DNA of 64,000 nt. Origin: Cristatella mucedo. Lineage: Eukaryota > Bryozoa > Phylactolaemata > Cristatellidae. Below the pieces are notes generated by a model. It was given only the letters and a program-made list of their open reading frames with translations, was not told the origin of the DNA and made no database searches. Location of the stretch: positions 1,303,501-1,367,500 of the forward strand of contig WPIO01000075.1 of the NCBI GenBank assembly GCA_009760855.2. Direction: 5' to 3'. This document shows, in pieces, positions 11,663 to 25,277 of this stretch; within the stretch, counting starts at the first letter, position 1, and every line of letters begins with the position of its first letter. A program made the translations under genes and the position numbers.

Positions 11663-14600
11663 CTGAAGCGAGTCGATCATGGTACCATTTGGCGGCAGCC
11701 AGGCAAGCAGAGGCATTCGACTGCATGTGCGATCCCCTGAAGCATGGCCAGCGGAGCGCCTGCATGCTGGCTGCGCTCTTGGGTCGGTATCAGGTTCCGG
11801 ATGAGAAAGTGCACCACCCTAGTGGTGGCTGGGTTGTTGGGGCATCACTTCAGCCGACTGCTACCAGATGAGTCTGCCTCCGGCCAGTAGTGGCAGAGTA
11901 GCTTGATACCTACGCCATTCGTTACCCTCGGCTGGGCGCCAGTGTGCATTTTTGGCAGGGGATGTTGTGTTGCTGAGAAGTACTACAACAGCAGCATTGT
12001 CGTTCCTCCATTAATTTCGAACTGCTATGCACACGTGTCAGAGATTTATTGGTGGCAGCATTTTCTGTGCTCTTTTCTAGGGGATACATTTATTTGGCAC
12101 GAGGCAAAAATATCCAGTTCGCTTAGATTGCCTCACTTAAAGTCGTCATTCTTTCCGGTGGTGTCAAAACTGTATTCTTAGCAGAGAACTGCATGGTGAG
12201 TAGTATGACCATATCCACATGTAGCTGGCTAGTTTTACCACTGACGACTGTCAGTATTAGGGCCAGTTAAGCCAACACGGGCTCAGTATTTACTTTCTGA
12301 TTCAGCTAATGCCACTAAAAGCTTATGAACAAATCTTGCTTGGTCGTAATTTCTTTTGGTTGGGCATCGTTTCTTATAATCATCTCATAAGGAGGGGGGA
12401 CTCACTTATGATACATCAATAAACATCCCAGGTTAGTGCACAAAGATGGCCACCGGCCTCGCATTGCCACTTGTCCCGGCTGTTTGCCCACCAGGTACAC
12501 ACAAGATGCACAAATTCCACTCGCCGATCTTCTGTTATTATCAAATTCTTCGTATCTGACCCCATGCAGACCTCATTCAGCCTACAGTGTGTGCCCTCCT
12601 CCGCATCCAAAGCCACGTTAATCGCGAAACTTCAACACCATTGACATCGATGTTGTCCCTGCGAGCATAACTTCTTCGCCTCTGCGGCGGCTCAATCCCC
12701 CTTTCGACCTGTCATCATCGGTAGATTGCCACAACACGACACTAGCTGACTTGCTCGACCAGTTTGCAACCCTGACTAAGCCTGCTGTTTGCCCTTGCCC
12801 AGACGGCCTATGCTTTACTGCAGAAATTAAACTAACTAGGTCTACTAAGCACAACCTTGAAAGCGTATGCACAAGATCAGGACTGACTGTCCATCGACAG
12901 GCATATGAGGACTACTGAAAATTGTACCAATCGATCCTTGCACAGGCCAAGTCTTGCTTCTTTAAAAACACCGTTAAATCACAGGTGCACAGTCCAAAAA
13001 TGTACTGTTGTCTACGATCTTCCATCTCCTCGACGGCTCCCAGGCTAGCTCATTACCTAGTGATCACTGTGATGATCACTTGCTGATCGCTTCTCTAGCC
13101 TCTTTGTCATCAAGATAGACAAGACCAGGGAGTCTATCCCTGGGGTTGCAGCATTCCCCACTGGAATCATGTCCCTCAATTCTGTGCAGCACCTCAATGT
13201 CTTCATTCAAGGATGCCACCAATGACCTCGCTGTGAAGCTCATATTTCACTCAAAAGAGACAACTAGTCCTCTAGACCCCAGTCCCACTGTCCTGCTTCC
13301 AAGATGCATAGATCTGCTGCTGCCATGCATAACATCACAAGTACGTCAGCAGCCTCAGGTCGTGTCCCAGCAACTTTCCAAAAGGCTGTAGTCACGACTC
13401 AAGAAAGCAACATGAGACTAAGAGAACTTGAGCAACGTCTGCCAAGTCTTCCTTCTACCATTCCTATCAAAAGACACTGGAACGAGTCGTGGCAGCCCAG
13501 TCGAACTCATACATTGAAACTTCAAGCCTTGCTAGTAAGCACCAGTCTGGTTTTAGAGCTAAACCACTTCACAGAGTTAGCATTGCTTCAGGTGTATAAC
13601 GACCTGCTTCGGAATGCAGACTCAGATAGAGTCTCTCTTGCTTGGTTTGCTCGATCTTTCGGCAGCTTTTGATAGCAGCTATCGATCACCAAGTCCTTCT
13701 CGAGCACCTTTTGTCTTGCCTTGGCATCACTGGAACTACACTGCAATGGTCCAGGTCCTATCTCAGTGGGACACGTCTGAGTATTGATGTGAAAGGACAA
13801 AGATAATCCGAGGAACCACTGATGTATGAGGTATCTCTACTTTGCTTTGATTATTTCGAGCCCTCGAGCATGTCGAATTCCGTCATCTCCCTTGCTATAT
13901 GTATTAATGACATCCACATAAGGATGGCAGCAAACTTTCTTAAATTGAATAACAACAATACCAGCTTACTAGTTAAGGGCAAAACAAGTGTAATTCAGAA
14001 ATCGGAAAACCTAGCGCTCAAAGTTGGCTCTGCCAGCATATATCTCCTGTTGCATCTGTACGAAATCTAGATGTCATTTTCTAAAGTGACCTTTCATCAG
14101 AAGACGACATCAGCTCAATAGCCAAGTCTGGCCACGTTCAGCTACATATCGTGCTAAAATTCGGTCTAGCTTAGAAAGGGATACCACACCTGAATTGGTC
14201 CATGCATTTGTGACATCCCATCTCGACTTCTGAAACACACTGCTTGCTGGTCTACTGGCCTGTGCAAGCAGGCGCTTCCAGCTAGGGAAAAACTCGGCAG
14301 TTAGGCTTGTCTCTCGTGAGCATAGAAGCTGCCACAGTACACCGCTGCTAGCTCGCCTGCATTGGCACCCGGTCAAGCAGTGCATCGACTTCACGGTTCT
14401 GTCTCTCTCTCACTTTTAGGTCCTTTGATTCTCTTGCTTCAACCTACCTATCAGATCTAGTCCCTCACCATGCTAAGCATCGTGCCACCTGCCATTCTGA
14501 ATCGAATCATTTGGCTACACCTTTAATGAACCTCAAATGCTTAGGACCCGTGCGCCTTCTGTTCAGATGCTCCCCACGCCTCGAACTCAGTTCCGACAGA

Positions 14601-15556
14601 CGTCACGACATCCCCTGATTTGAACACATTTAAAAGGGAAGCTAAAAACGCATCCGTTTATCACAGCATTTGACGGGCCCATGCTATTCGTCCTTGGTGT
14701 GCTTATGCCTGCTGACACTGTGCATGCTGCCACTGACCATATTTGCATCCTAACCCTATGCATGTCACCTCTAACCATGTTATGCTTGTTGACATTGAGC
14801 ATGCTACCACTAACCATTCGATCATGCATCCTTTGCAGCAAATATTACGTGCCTATTTTGCCTATAAAAATTAAGTTGAATTATCATTATTATTATTATT
14901 ACGTTTCGATTCACTGGATTTCACTGGAACACGGGGAAAGCATGCAAATGACGGATTCGAATGCTTGATGCCCCATGCCTGATCGATGACCATGATGCCC
15001 CAGTGGCAAAACTGCTGAAATGATAATAATCATAACACATTTACATAAAACAATACCTTATGTTTATAATTTACATAATAAATATTTATAATACACAAAT
15101 GAAAAAATATGGGCTTAGAGGCACTGAGCTTCATCTTTCAAGAAGCTTGATGGGGAGGGAGGGGGAGGGAGTCCTCGGTCACTCACGGATGCGCGGCTGA
15201 CGAGCTGTCTCACCTATCCAAGCCGCCATAGTCGATCTGCCCCAGCTCCCACATGGCTCGATGCTCGTCCTGGCCGGCCAGACCCGTCGCTGTCATTCCT
15301 ACGTCAGGCTGCAGTCCTATGCTGACAAGCGACGGCACAGCTGCAGCTGCAACGCCTTCAACCTGCAAAAGTGCGCCCCAGGTCGGCTCAAGGCCGATGG
15401 CTGCCCAGCCTCTGCCAAGCTCTCCTTGGCTTGGCCGTGAGGCACATGGCTCACTCGTGGCAGAGGCAAGCTGCCCACACTTACAAGTATATTCCATCCT
15501 GTCACGGATAAGCTGAGCTTCGGCTGAGTGCAGCGACTCCTCAGAAAGCTCGCGCT

Positions 15557-15588
<32 letters not shown>

Positions 15589-18060
15589 GAGAGAGAGAGC
15601 GGCGGGCAAAGAGCTCTCCATGGCTGCCAGCCATTTCCTGCAGCGATCTGAAGTGGCTATCCCAGACAGCTAGCATTACCAAAGAGTGGGGCCTGGGAGG
15701 GGTGGGCCGAAAGTCGCCGAGCACGAGTGCCACGGTGTTGCTGTTTCGGGTCTAGCATTAGTTGCCAGCTAGCTTAAAATTGAAAAATGCAATCGCTCGT
15801 TCGGCCTTGACCTGGATCCAGTTTGCCGATTTGGCTGGCTACAGCCAACGTACTACCGACCAGCCATTCGGCTGGCTACAGCATCCCGGCGTTCGGGTTG
15901 TGCTAGCTCAGGGTTTTATGTCACGCCCCGGTGCCCTCACCCCACTGTGTCAGGTGTTTGTGCCGACAAGCTGAACCCTCGGGGAGAGAAGGAGGCGGCG
16001 AGGTCATCGCGCAGACCCGGGGCAGGATGGGGGGACCCGGTAGCTTGCCTGCCTACATGGCTTGTGTAAGCTTTGGCACTTTGCTAAGCCCGCAGTGCCA
16101 ACGAGACCCAGGAATGAAAATCGAACTGCGCGTGCGCCCTCACCGTCGTCTGAGGTCTCGAACCGCTTCCACGATCGGACACTGCCAGGTTCTCGTGCAG
16201 GGCCTGGAGGACGAAGTCGAAGCCGTCGCCTCCCACGTAGTCCATGTTGTACTCCTCCCACGCCGTCTGGCGCTCGTCCATGGTAAGTGGGCGCGGCGGC
16301 GGCTCGGCCGCTACGGCAGGGTCCAGAGCCACCGCTTTGTTTCCGGTGTCGCCGCCGACGCCGGCCCCTGGGATCAGCGCAGCGCAATCGTCGTCGCTGC
16401 CTCGGGCAGGCATATTCTGGGCGGCAGTGATGGGTTCGGTGGCGGCGGGATGGCGAACGTTGGTGGGGACGTCGGCCGCATGCTGCTGTTGTGCCGCATG
16501 TTGCTGCTGTGCCACGTCTGCCGAAGCAGGCTGCGCCGGTGTGACTGCAACTGGCACTTCTTCCTCTGATGGAGGAGGCTGCAGTTGAACCTGCGGTGCA
16601 GAGGGGAGGGGTCAGGCGAGTGAGCGTGACCCCGTGGGTGTGTGCAGCTAAGCTGCCGTGACAGGAACGCGACAGGAGCACAGCTTGCATCGATCGAATG
16701 TTCACAAGCTGCCGTCAGCGGGGTCAAAGGGTACAGGCAAAAGAAGAGCATTCTTTGATGTTGGCAGTTGGTCGGGCGGGGGGGGGGACCACAGCAGCAG
16801 TAGCAGCAGTCAGCCCTCCAAGCATGTCCCGCACACCCAATGCCAGCCAGCCAGCGAAAGCTCTTTGCATGGAGCTCGTTAGTAACAGTGGCTGTAGCGG
16901 GACATGGGAGACGCGACTCTTTTTTTCTGTTAAGATTCCCAGCGACACAGTCAGCAAAGCAAAGCAGCTAACAGATAGCACTGATTGACCAGCTCGTGGT
17001 CACTGCAGCTTGACAGGAAGGTAGCGATAGGTTTGAGGCCGTGATATCCCAGCAGGTCGTGGGCTCGAATTCTGCAGTTGGACGATTCTGTATTGCCAGT
17101 GGCAACTGGCAGAGATAGCCGCTAAGGCTCTCGTGCCGCTCTACAAATGAGGCTTTTAAATCAGCTAACATTTGTTTAGGGGCAGTCCGAGGGGGTAGAG
17201 GGAGGCGAGGCAGAGGGAGAGCTCTAAAGTAGGGGAGGAAGGGAGCGAGCGAGGAGAATGAAGGCGAAGGGAGAGAGAGAGGAGAGTGGGAGAGGGAGAG
17301 AAGATTCAGTGGCAGCTGCTGATGCAGATGGAGAGCCGGCCAGCAACGCAAGCACCGAGACCGAGGCAGAGACGGAAGCGAGTGACTCAAGTCTGCCACC
17401 TGCATCCGCCGCGATATAGCTAGTCCAGCGACGATAGCCCCAGGCTGCACTCGTTCGTTATAAAGCGTCGCACTTCCGTGTGCCCATCCCTTCCGAGTGC
17501 CATCACCAGATCAGATCCTCCACCGGCACCTCGGTTCATTACCTGCTCCAGTTCGCCAGCATTGCGCCGCACCCACAGCTCACGCTGACCGAGTTCCGTG
17601 GATCTTCCGGGCTGCTGCCTCGCATTGTGCAAAGGCAGCGCTTCCGGCGGCGGTTGCCATTCGCTCGGCGACTGTCGATCTGCGTGTCGCCGCTCATCAA
17701 GCGGCTCGTGGTGCAAGGGCAGCCGAAAGCGAAGAGCAGCAGAAGCCTCTGCTCCCGCTGCTGACGACGGCTCGTCGGCCTCGCGGCGGCGGCTCGTGGG
17801 CAACAGCTGCGGCTGTTGTTGCTCCAGCTGCTCGGCGAGAGCGGCGTGGCAGGCGTAGCAGGCGCGGCTGCCTCGGAGGAGCAAGGACGGGTCGCTTCCG
17901 CAGCCGCCGCTCATGCCGCTGCCGCCGCCGTGGCTGCCAGGCGCGTGGCTCCAGGATGGCGTCGCCTGGTGAGCCGCCGCCGCCGGCAGCGGCGCGCCGG
18001 GCGACGAGAGCGCTTGCTGGCCGGCGCCCCAGATATCACGGTCCGGCAGCAGAAGAGAGC

Positions 18061-18100
<40 letters not shown>

Positions 18101-21100
18101 GGCAGAGCTGCTCTCATCGATCTGCCGACGGCCGAGCTTCGCTCGCTGCTGCTCAAACGCGACAGACTCGCGCCGCACACGGCTCGGTCGCAGCTGCCGC
18201 TGCTGCTGCCGCCGCCGCCGCCGCTGCTGCCGCCCCTGACTTGCCTCTGCGCAGCGCTTGAAGAGGGGCAGCACGTACTCTGTCAGCACGTCCCACCACC
18301 GCTGCATGTAGTCGGGTGCGTCGCTGCCGCTCGCCTCCTTAGCGCCGCCGCCGAATGGGCGGCCAGCGCCAGCAGCAGCAGCCAGGCGACTGTGCCAGGG
18401 CTTGGCGTAGCCGGCGAAATGACAGATCTTCACGCTAGGTGCAAACCTTCGAACGAAAACGACGAGGGTCGGGGGCCTGAATGACCTACCGGGGCATTTC
18501 TTTCTCTCTCGGACAGTGGCGATGCCAACGTGCCAACCGGGCGAGGCCGTTTTGTCTGCCAATGAAAGCCTGGCCTGAGCGACATGGGAGGAGGGTAAAA
18601 CCGGAGGCAGTGGGCAGCGGCAGCAGCAGCTTGGCTGGCTTGCTGCTTGCATGCAACTGCAGCAAGCCCGCGAGCCCGCACACGGGAGTCTGTGAATGAT
18701 GCATCAGCGTGTGCATCATCCGAGTCAAGGGAAAGGGAAAAGTCTCTTGCTGCTTTTCAGCTCCAGCCAAGACTTTCAAAGCCGAGTGCAGCAGCCACAG
18801 CATGCAGCCAAACATGAGAGCTCCGAAGTGACTTCCGGTGATGGCTTGCTGCCGAACCCTGTGCTAGGGGGCCACATTGACCCTACCCCGTCCTTGGAAG
18901 ACCACGAAAGAAGGGTGGTGCACCCCCTCCTGCACGTCTGTGATCGGCAGCACTGGGCAACACCAGTGTTCGACCCTGCGACCTCTGACCCTGCGACCTC
19001 GGTCCCTGCAAGACCTAATCCTCGGGCATGCCTTTCTATGCAGCAGGAACAGCCGATCCGATAAGTGGCAGCCACTTTTTCAGCAAACGTTTTTCAATTG
19101 TTGTGCTTGTTTTTGCAGGGCCCACGGGTCGAAAGTCAGATATGCATACACTCTGCAGAGCGCTTAGCACGATACCAACCAAGTCCGCAGTCACGGTATT
19201 TATGTAACAATAGCAGCAACTTATTTTTCTGAACATGGATCTTAAACAATCACCTCTCTAGTAAAGCGAATGTTGATAAGATTTTCCTATGCAAAAGGTG
19301 GGCATCGTTCATGTTAGTGAAGCACCACGTCAGCCCAAAGGTCCATCTGCAACCCATTGATTTTCTGAGCACAGTACACACTATCCAGTACACACAAGCT
19401 GGGCAGCAGTCCAGCTGCTGTGAAGGAACAGACATAGCAGCATGGCCACTGTACCATGCAGAGTCACAATGCCAGTCGACTGTGAGCACGGCCATGCAAC
19501 AGAACGACCAGCACCAAGCATCCATCCATCTATCTCCAAGCATCCAGCATCACCAAGCCCACACCCAGGCGTCCAGAGGGGGACAGGGGCCAGAGGACGT
19601 CAGCCGATTAGATATGCGACCCAGTCTCTCGCTTTTTCCTTAGATGGCATACAAGATGGGCATAATAGCCAAATTACCAGAAACAATTCTGTAAACCCTG
19701 GCAAGAAACACTCGAATATGCTTACAAATTTTCAGAACAACCCGACACCGAAACCTCCAAATTGAAGCGCCAGCCGAAACTACAGGCAGAGCCAAGACTC
19801 GCAGGTCACCGCAGGATATGGACGAGGAGACCTCAATCCTCGAAGCACGTTGCTCACCGTCTCAAAGCCGGCTGATACGAATAGAAAGACTGGGGTATCA
19901 CGTTGTAGACAAACGGTAAGTGTCGAGCTATTCTGCTCCACGGCCATTCGCTGAAGTAAGCATTCAGTAATCCTTGCTCTCCGCCTAGAACAGCGGCGGC
20001 AACGCGTAAGATTTCAACGAACAGCCACGACAGGCATTAGCCTCATCAATCGGCATCACTCACCCCCCCCCCGGCAGCATTGATACTGCATGCCAGTTTG
20101 TAAGCTGACGTATGCAACTGCAATTCCGGATGCGCCTCCGCGTGCTAAAGAGCAGCAGCAGCAGCAGCACAGCAGAGTCGCCGCAGCGTCTGAGATCCAC
20201 AGAGTCGAATGGCTGTTCACTTTACTCTCCACTTGTCTCTCAGTGTGCGAGGAGATCAGTCTGTCAGTGTGCAGACGAGTCATTGATAATAATCAGTTAC
20301 TACGACGGCATGTACTGGAAGTAAACTCAACGGCAGAGAAAGTGCTACGGCAGCAATGGAGATCTCAAAAGCTGGCATGGTGTAGGGAATAGGGGCGTGG
20401 CCAAAGCTCGGGAAGAGTGGACGTCGTCATCAAGAAGAAGATCGACTCGATCGTCAGTGGCAGCACCAATCTCCTGCCGGCTCATGCTTTGCACAGGAAC
20501 GTGCGCCGTTTCGCCGAACCAATTGATCTTTGGTGGCTCGATCTCGGGCACTCGTCGAAGCAGCTGGCTGACTATCGTCGTGAGGTCTGTTCGGAAGGGA
20601 TTTCTCTTCGATAATTTTCTATCCGGACCCTACTGAATGCTAGGAGAAGAATTGGAAGCACCTGGACGATCTTACTTTTGGCCAATAGCGACCATAACCT
20701 TGGCAGCCCTACCCTTGCCACACACAAACACAGGCTCAGGCAGTAGTGAAGCTGTAGAGGCCACCACCAACAGGCGAAACGACTAAAATCCTACTTTATA
20801 CACGAGCATGCAATACAGACAATGAGTAGCTGGAGTGAACTCGAATTTAAATAGTCGAAAGAAACGGCAAAACAACATTGTGGGAGTAGTTCCCGTTTTA
20901 ATACCGTAGGAAAAATTTGCCAGGTGCAACAGGTGCCCCTCGGGTGCCAGGTGCAAGGCACCTGGTCAACTTAGGCCTCTCACCTGCACCCCACTAATGC
21001 CTAATCTGACTATCAGACAGCTCAGCCAACACTTTCAGCAAGTTCTGGTTGTCCTTGGCAACTAGAGCATTCCAATGCGCCTTCGACACAGTTTTACCGG

Positions 21101-24100
21101 ACGTCAGTGGCTTCTGCACAGCTGACAACATCTGTCGCTTCTCTCTTTGTCTGTCTGTCTGTCTGTCTGGCAGTCTCTCTCTCTCTCTCTCTCTCTCTGT
21201 GTGCACCATTTCTTACCTCCGGAATCAAAGGTTGTCTCTGAATCCTGAAACGCGATCACACTGAGTTATTCTTTTCGCAAAAATATCGTCTTTGTCGCTT
21301 CTTCTTTATCCTCCGTCTCATCTACATCTCATCCTTGGTGGAATGCTGCAGCACGATGCTTTTGACTACTTCTCTGGACGACATTGCTCGTCTGACTAAG
21401 CACAATATAGTTCAGCTAGCAAGGAATACTAAACGCAAGCTTGAAAGAAACATTAAAAAATCAGGATGACCGTCGATCAACTGGCCAATAAGAATTTTTG
21501 TAGTTCGCACCAACCTATCGTGGCCAAGGCAGTCTAGCTACCAAAAGAGCACAGTGAAAGTGGATACGTATAATCCAAAAATGCCGATGTCGACGATCAA
21601 CCACATCCTTAACTTCACCTAATCAGCACCAAACCTGGCGAACCTTAAAGTGATCCAGCCGATCGCATTTCAAGCTTTACTGTCAGCAAAATTGACGAAA
21701 GCATAGAGTAGGTCCATTTGATTTGTCCTTTGTGTGCTTATATGCCTGCTGATACTGTGTATGCTGCCACTAACCATAGTTGCATGCTGAACCTAATGTC
21801 ACCTCTAATCATGTAATGCTTCTTGACATTGAGCATTCTACCACTAACCTTTCGATCATGCTTCTTTTGCAGCAAATATAAAGCACCGAGAAACAGATTG
21901 AGTCCACTGAGGGTGCTCTGCAAACGTATAATTATTTTTTTTAAAGCTCTCTCTCTCCCCCTTTCTCTCTCACTCTCTCTCGCTCAATTTCTATCTCTTT
22001 GTGTGTCCTTCACATTCAAGCCTGTCTGCTGCCGTGATCTCTCAGTCTTAGACGAATACTAGCCCTTAAGAATTTTTGTCAAAGATTCTTGAAAAAAATT
22101 GTCGCTGAGCAGCTGTTTGCACATATTGAACAGAGTAAAATGTCAGAAACATTTTAATCGGGGTTCAAGAGGCAGCACTCCACTGAAATTGCTCTCTGCG
22201 TTAACAATGACACACTATACGGCAACGGTGACAGGAATGTCACTGCCAAAAGTCTGCTAGAACTATCAGCTGCCGTCAACACCATTGATCACGATGTCCT
22301 ACTTGAACGACTGAGAACAATGATCGGTCTAACAGACGAGGCACTGGCGTGGTTTACAACTTACTTGTCTGATCGTGTTCAATCCATGTCGTGAGGTGGT
22401 CAGGTCTTACCCACGAGACGGGTCACCCGTGCAGTCCCTCCAGGGTCTGTCCCCAGTCCGTGGCTGTTCTCCATTTATACTCAACCTCTGGGACAAGTGA
22501 TTAAGGCCCATGGAATAAGATATCACTTTTTATGCTGACGATACTCAGCTGTATTTGTCATTCAAACGTCGGAACCTGCTGCAACAGCTGATAAACTGAA
22601 TGCTTGCCTTGCCGACATTCGATCCTGGATGCAAAAACGTTTTGGAACTAAATGATGATAAAACCGAACTGGTGCTCATAGGAAACCCTAAGCATGTGGC
22701 TGGATTAGAAGGCTTTACTCTTCTAATATGTGATGCTGTTGTGTGACCATTACCACATGCTCAAAATTTAGGTGTCGTTTTCGACAGCAGCCAAAATTTT
22801 AAAAGCTTCATTCAAAATACTGCTTCTACAGCTTGCCATCACGTCAGATTCATTTCTAAGATAAGGAGCTGTCTTCTGTGGTGGCTTGCAATTTTTTTTA
22901 ACTAGTTCCTTAGTTCTGTCTCTGCTTGATAATTGTAATTCCCTTTTGACTGGACTATCAAAAAAGAAACTAGGCCATTGCAAATAGCTATAAATATAGC
23001 TGCAAGGCTAGTTTTCAAGTCCCAGAGGTTTGACCACGTCTCTCCTTTGCTAAAAGAGTTAGGATGGCTGCTGTTGAGCAAGGGATACTGAGCAAAGTTC
23101 TTACACTGACCCACAAGGCTGCCACGGCTTGGCTCTTCGATGCCTAGCTGAACTGCTGCACCAGTTTCAGCCTCCTCGTGCCCTCAGGTCCTGTATGGAC
23201 AATCAAGTAGTCGTTCCATTCCTCTGCTTAAATACCATTGGCGACAGAAGCCTTATCTCTGCAGGCCCTAGACTGTGGAACTCGCTTCCACGATTCTTAC
23301 GCAAGGACAAGGTGAGCCGTGATGGCACACTAGGAAAGGCGGTTGCCTTTCCTAGTCTCGAGGTCCCGAGGTCGTGGGTTCGAATCCTGCGGTGGGCGAT
23401 TCTTTATCACAGCTGAAAGCGGCGGTGATAGCCGTGAAGGCTCTTCTGTCGCTATACGAAAGAGGCTGTTAAATCAGCTACTATTTATTTATTTAGTGAC
23501 AACAACTCTCCTGCTGCCGATTGTGGCTCATCCTTTTCAGCGGTCCTGAGCTGCTACTTCCATGCTACTCACTACATCAACTGCTGGCCTAACTCTGCTA
23601 TACTTCCCACTTTCTCTTTGTTTCGTGAGATAAAGTCTGTTGGCTACCGGATGCATACCGAAAGCCGCTTAGGCTGTGAGTGCACTATACAAAACTCTCC
23701 TGCATAACACCCACATAGTCTTTGTGGCTTTGTGGAGTTACAGACGGAGACACATTACATTACATTACCTTAACAACCCATTACCTATTTCTCTATTTTG
23801 ACCTACTTAGAATGACTGCTGCCCTGCATAACTAACTTGGTAAATCGGTCAGTAGTCTCACGGTATTTAGCAACAACTTTCAAAGAGGCCGTGTTTACTG
23901 ATGAAGCAGTCAACATTAAACCATTAGTAGCTTATGCCTGGTCTCCTAGTCTGCCGTTCCTCTAAAATACGACCAGTTGTAACAGGCTACCTAAGCTTCT
24001 TAATCCAAACTAAAAACCTTGCACTGTTTCAAGTGTATAACTTCCTTCTTAGGAAAGCTGAATCAGGTAGTCTCTAATAATATTAATAATAATAATTAAT

Positions 24101-25194
24101 ATATGATTATTTGTAGTTGTAATGTGATTAGTGGTAACACACACAGTGTCAACACGCATATTATATTATATATTATTTATGGTAACAGGAACAGAATCGT
24201 CATGTAAAAATGGTTAGCCGTAATATTTCTAGTGTCATCACACATAGGCACACGAACAAAATATCCCAAAGGCCCAGCAAACGCTGTGATTAGCAAGTGT
24301 ATTTTTAGCATATTTTAAAATTTGGTAGAATATGGAATGATGAGATGTCAGTCGGGAGTCAGCTCCAGGCTTTGGCAGTATGCGAATTAAAGTCTTGTTC
24401 TCCAAAGGATTTGAAGGTTGGCTCAATGTATTGCTTAATGATTTGAGTCAAAAGAACAGATGTTATGATGCCTAGCCTGGCTGGGTAGTTGCTCTAATAG
24501 GTAGGCTGGAACGGTAGCTGTAGCTAGGCCGGCAGCACCAAAGAATGAAGGAAACTAAAAGTGAGTGACAAAACCTCAAAGTCGATACGCTGCTAGATTG
24601 GGACCCAAGGCAGGGCAGTGAGAAGCGGTGTGGTTTTGCAACTATGATGCTCATGACAGACAAGCCTAGCTGCAGAGTGTTGCATTAATTGTAAGCGCCA
24701 GAGTGCACAGGCCGTTGGACCAATAAGCAGTGTCACAGAAGTCGAGACATGGTGTCATACATGCTCGGACTAACGATGATGTGTCTCGCCAGGTTCGAGT
24801 TTTCGTAACGTTTCTATGCCTAAAGTAGATAGACGGTGGTGTATGATCGTGGAGTAAAAGGTAACTTTGGACCAGGAAACTTTGATAGCGAGCAGATTTT
24901 AAATAATATTAAAAAGCCGACTTTTGAGCATTAACAGTTCCAATTTCCGAGTCATGCTAGGTTTGCCCATAACTAGTAAGTTGGTTTTATTGTCTATCAA
25001 TCTGGAATTGCTTGGTGCTATCCATGTGCAGAGCAATACATGCAGCAAGGGAGTAAAGACAGCTTCAAACGCTTGAAGATTTGGAGGGATTGAAGCATAG
25101 GCACAGCTTCGTGTCATTGGCATACAAGTGAAAGCCCAGATTAGGCTGGGCGATTATAACAGCAAGAGGGAGCATATATATTTATATTTGATTT

Positions 25195-25277
<83 letters not shown>

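Noticed and set aside
17497-18484. Plus-strand frames of 254 and 222 residues
   Set aside because: Antisense to the glycogenin exon, Ala/Arg-rich shadows caused by GC content and the CTG repeat. The minus strand carries the recognisable catalytic motifs.
19250-19643. Overlapping frames of about 100 residues on both strands
   Set aside because: Neither shows a known domain, conserved-looking motif or splice borders; Cys/Trp-rich and His/Gln-rich mirror images suggest chance.
23312-23400. A true tRNA gene
   Set aside because: The B-box is good but the acceptor arm and cloverleaf are not formed, and the same head with an attached body occurs ten times: a SINE.
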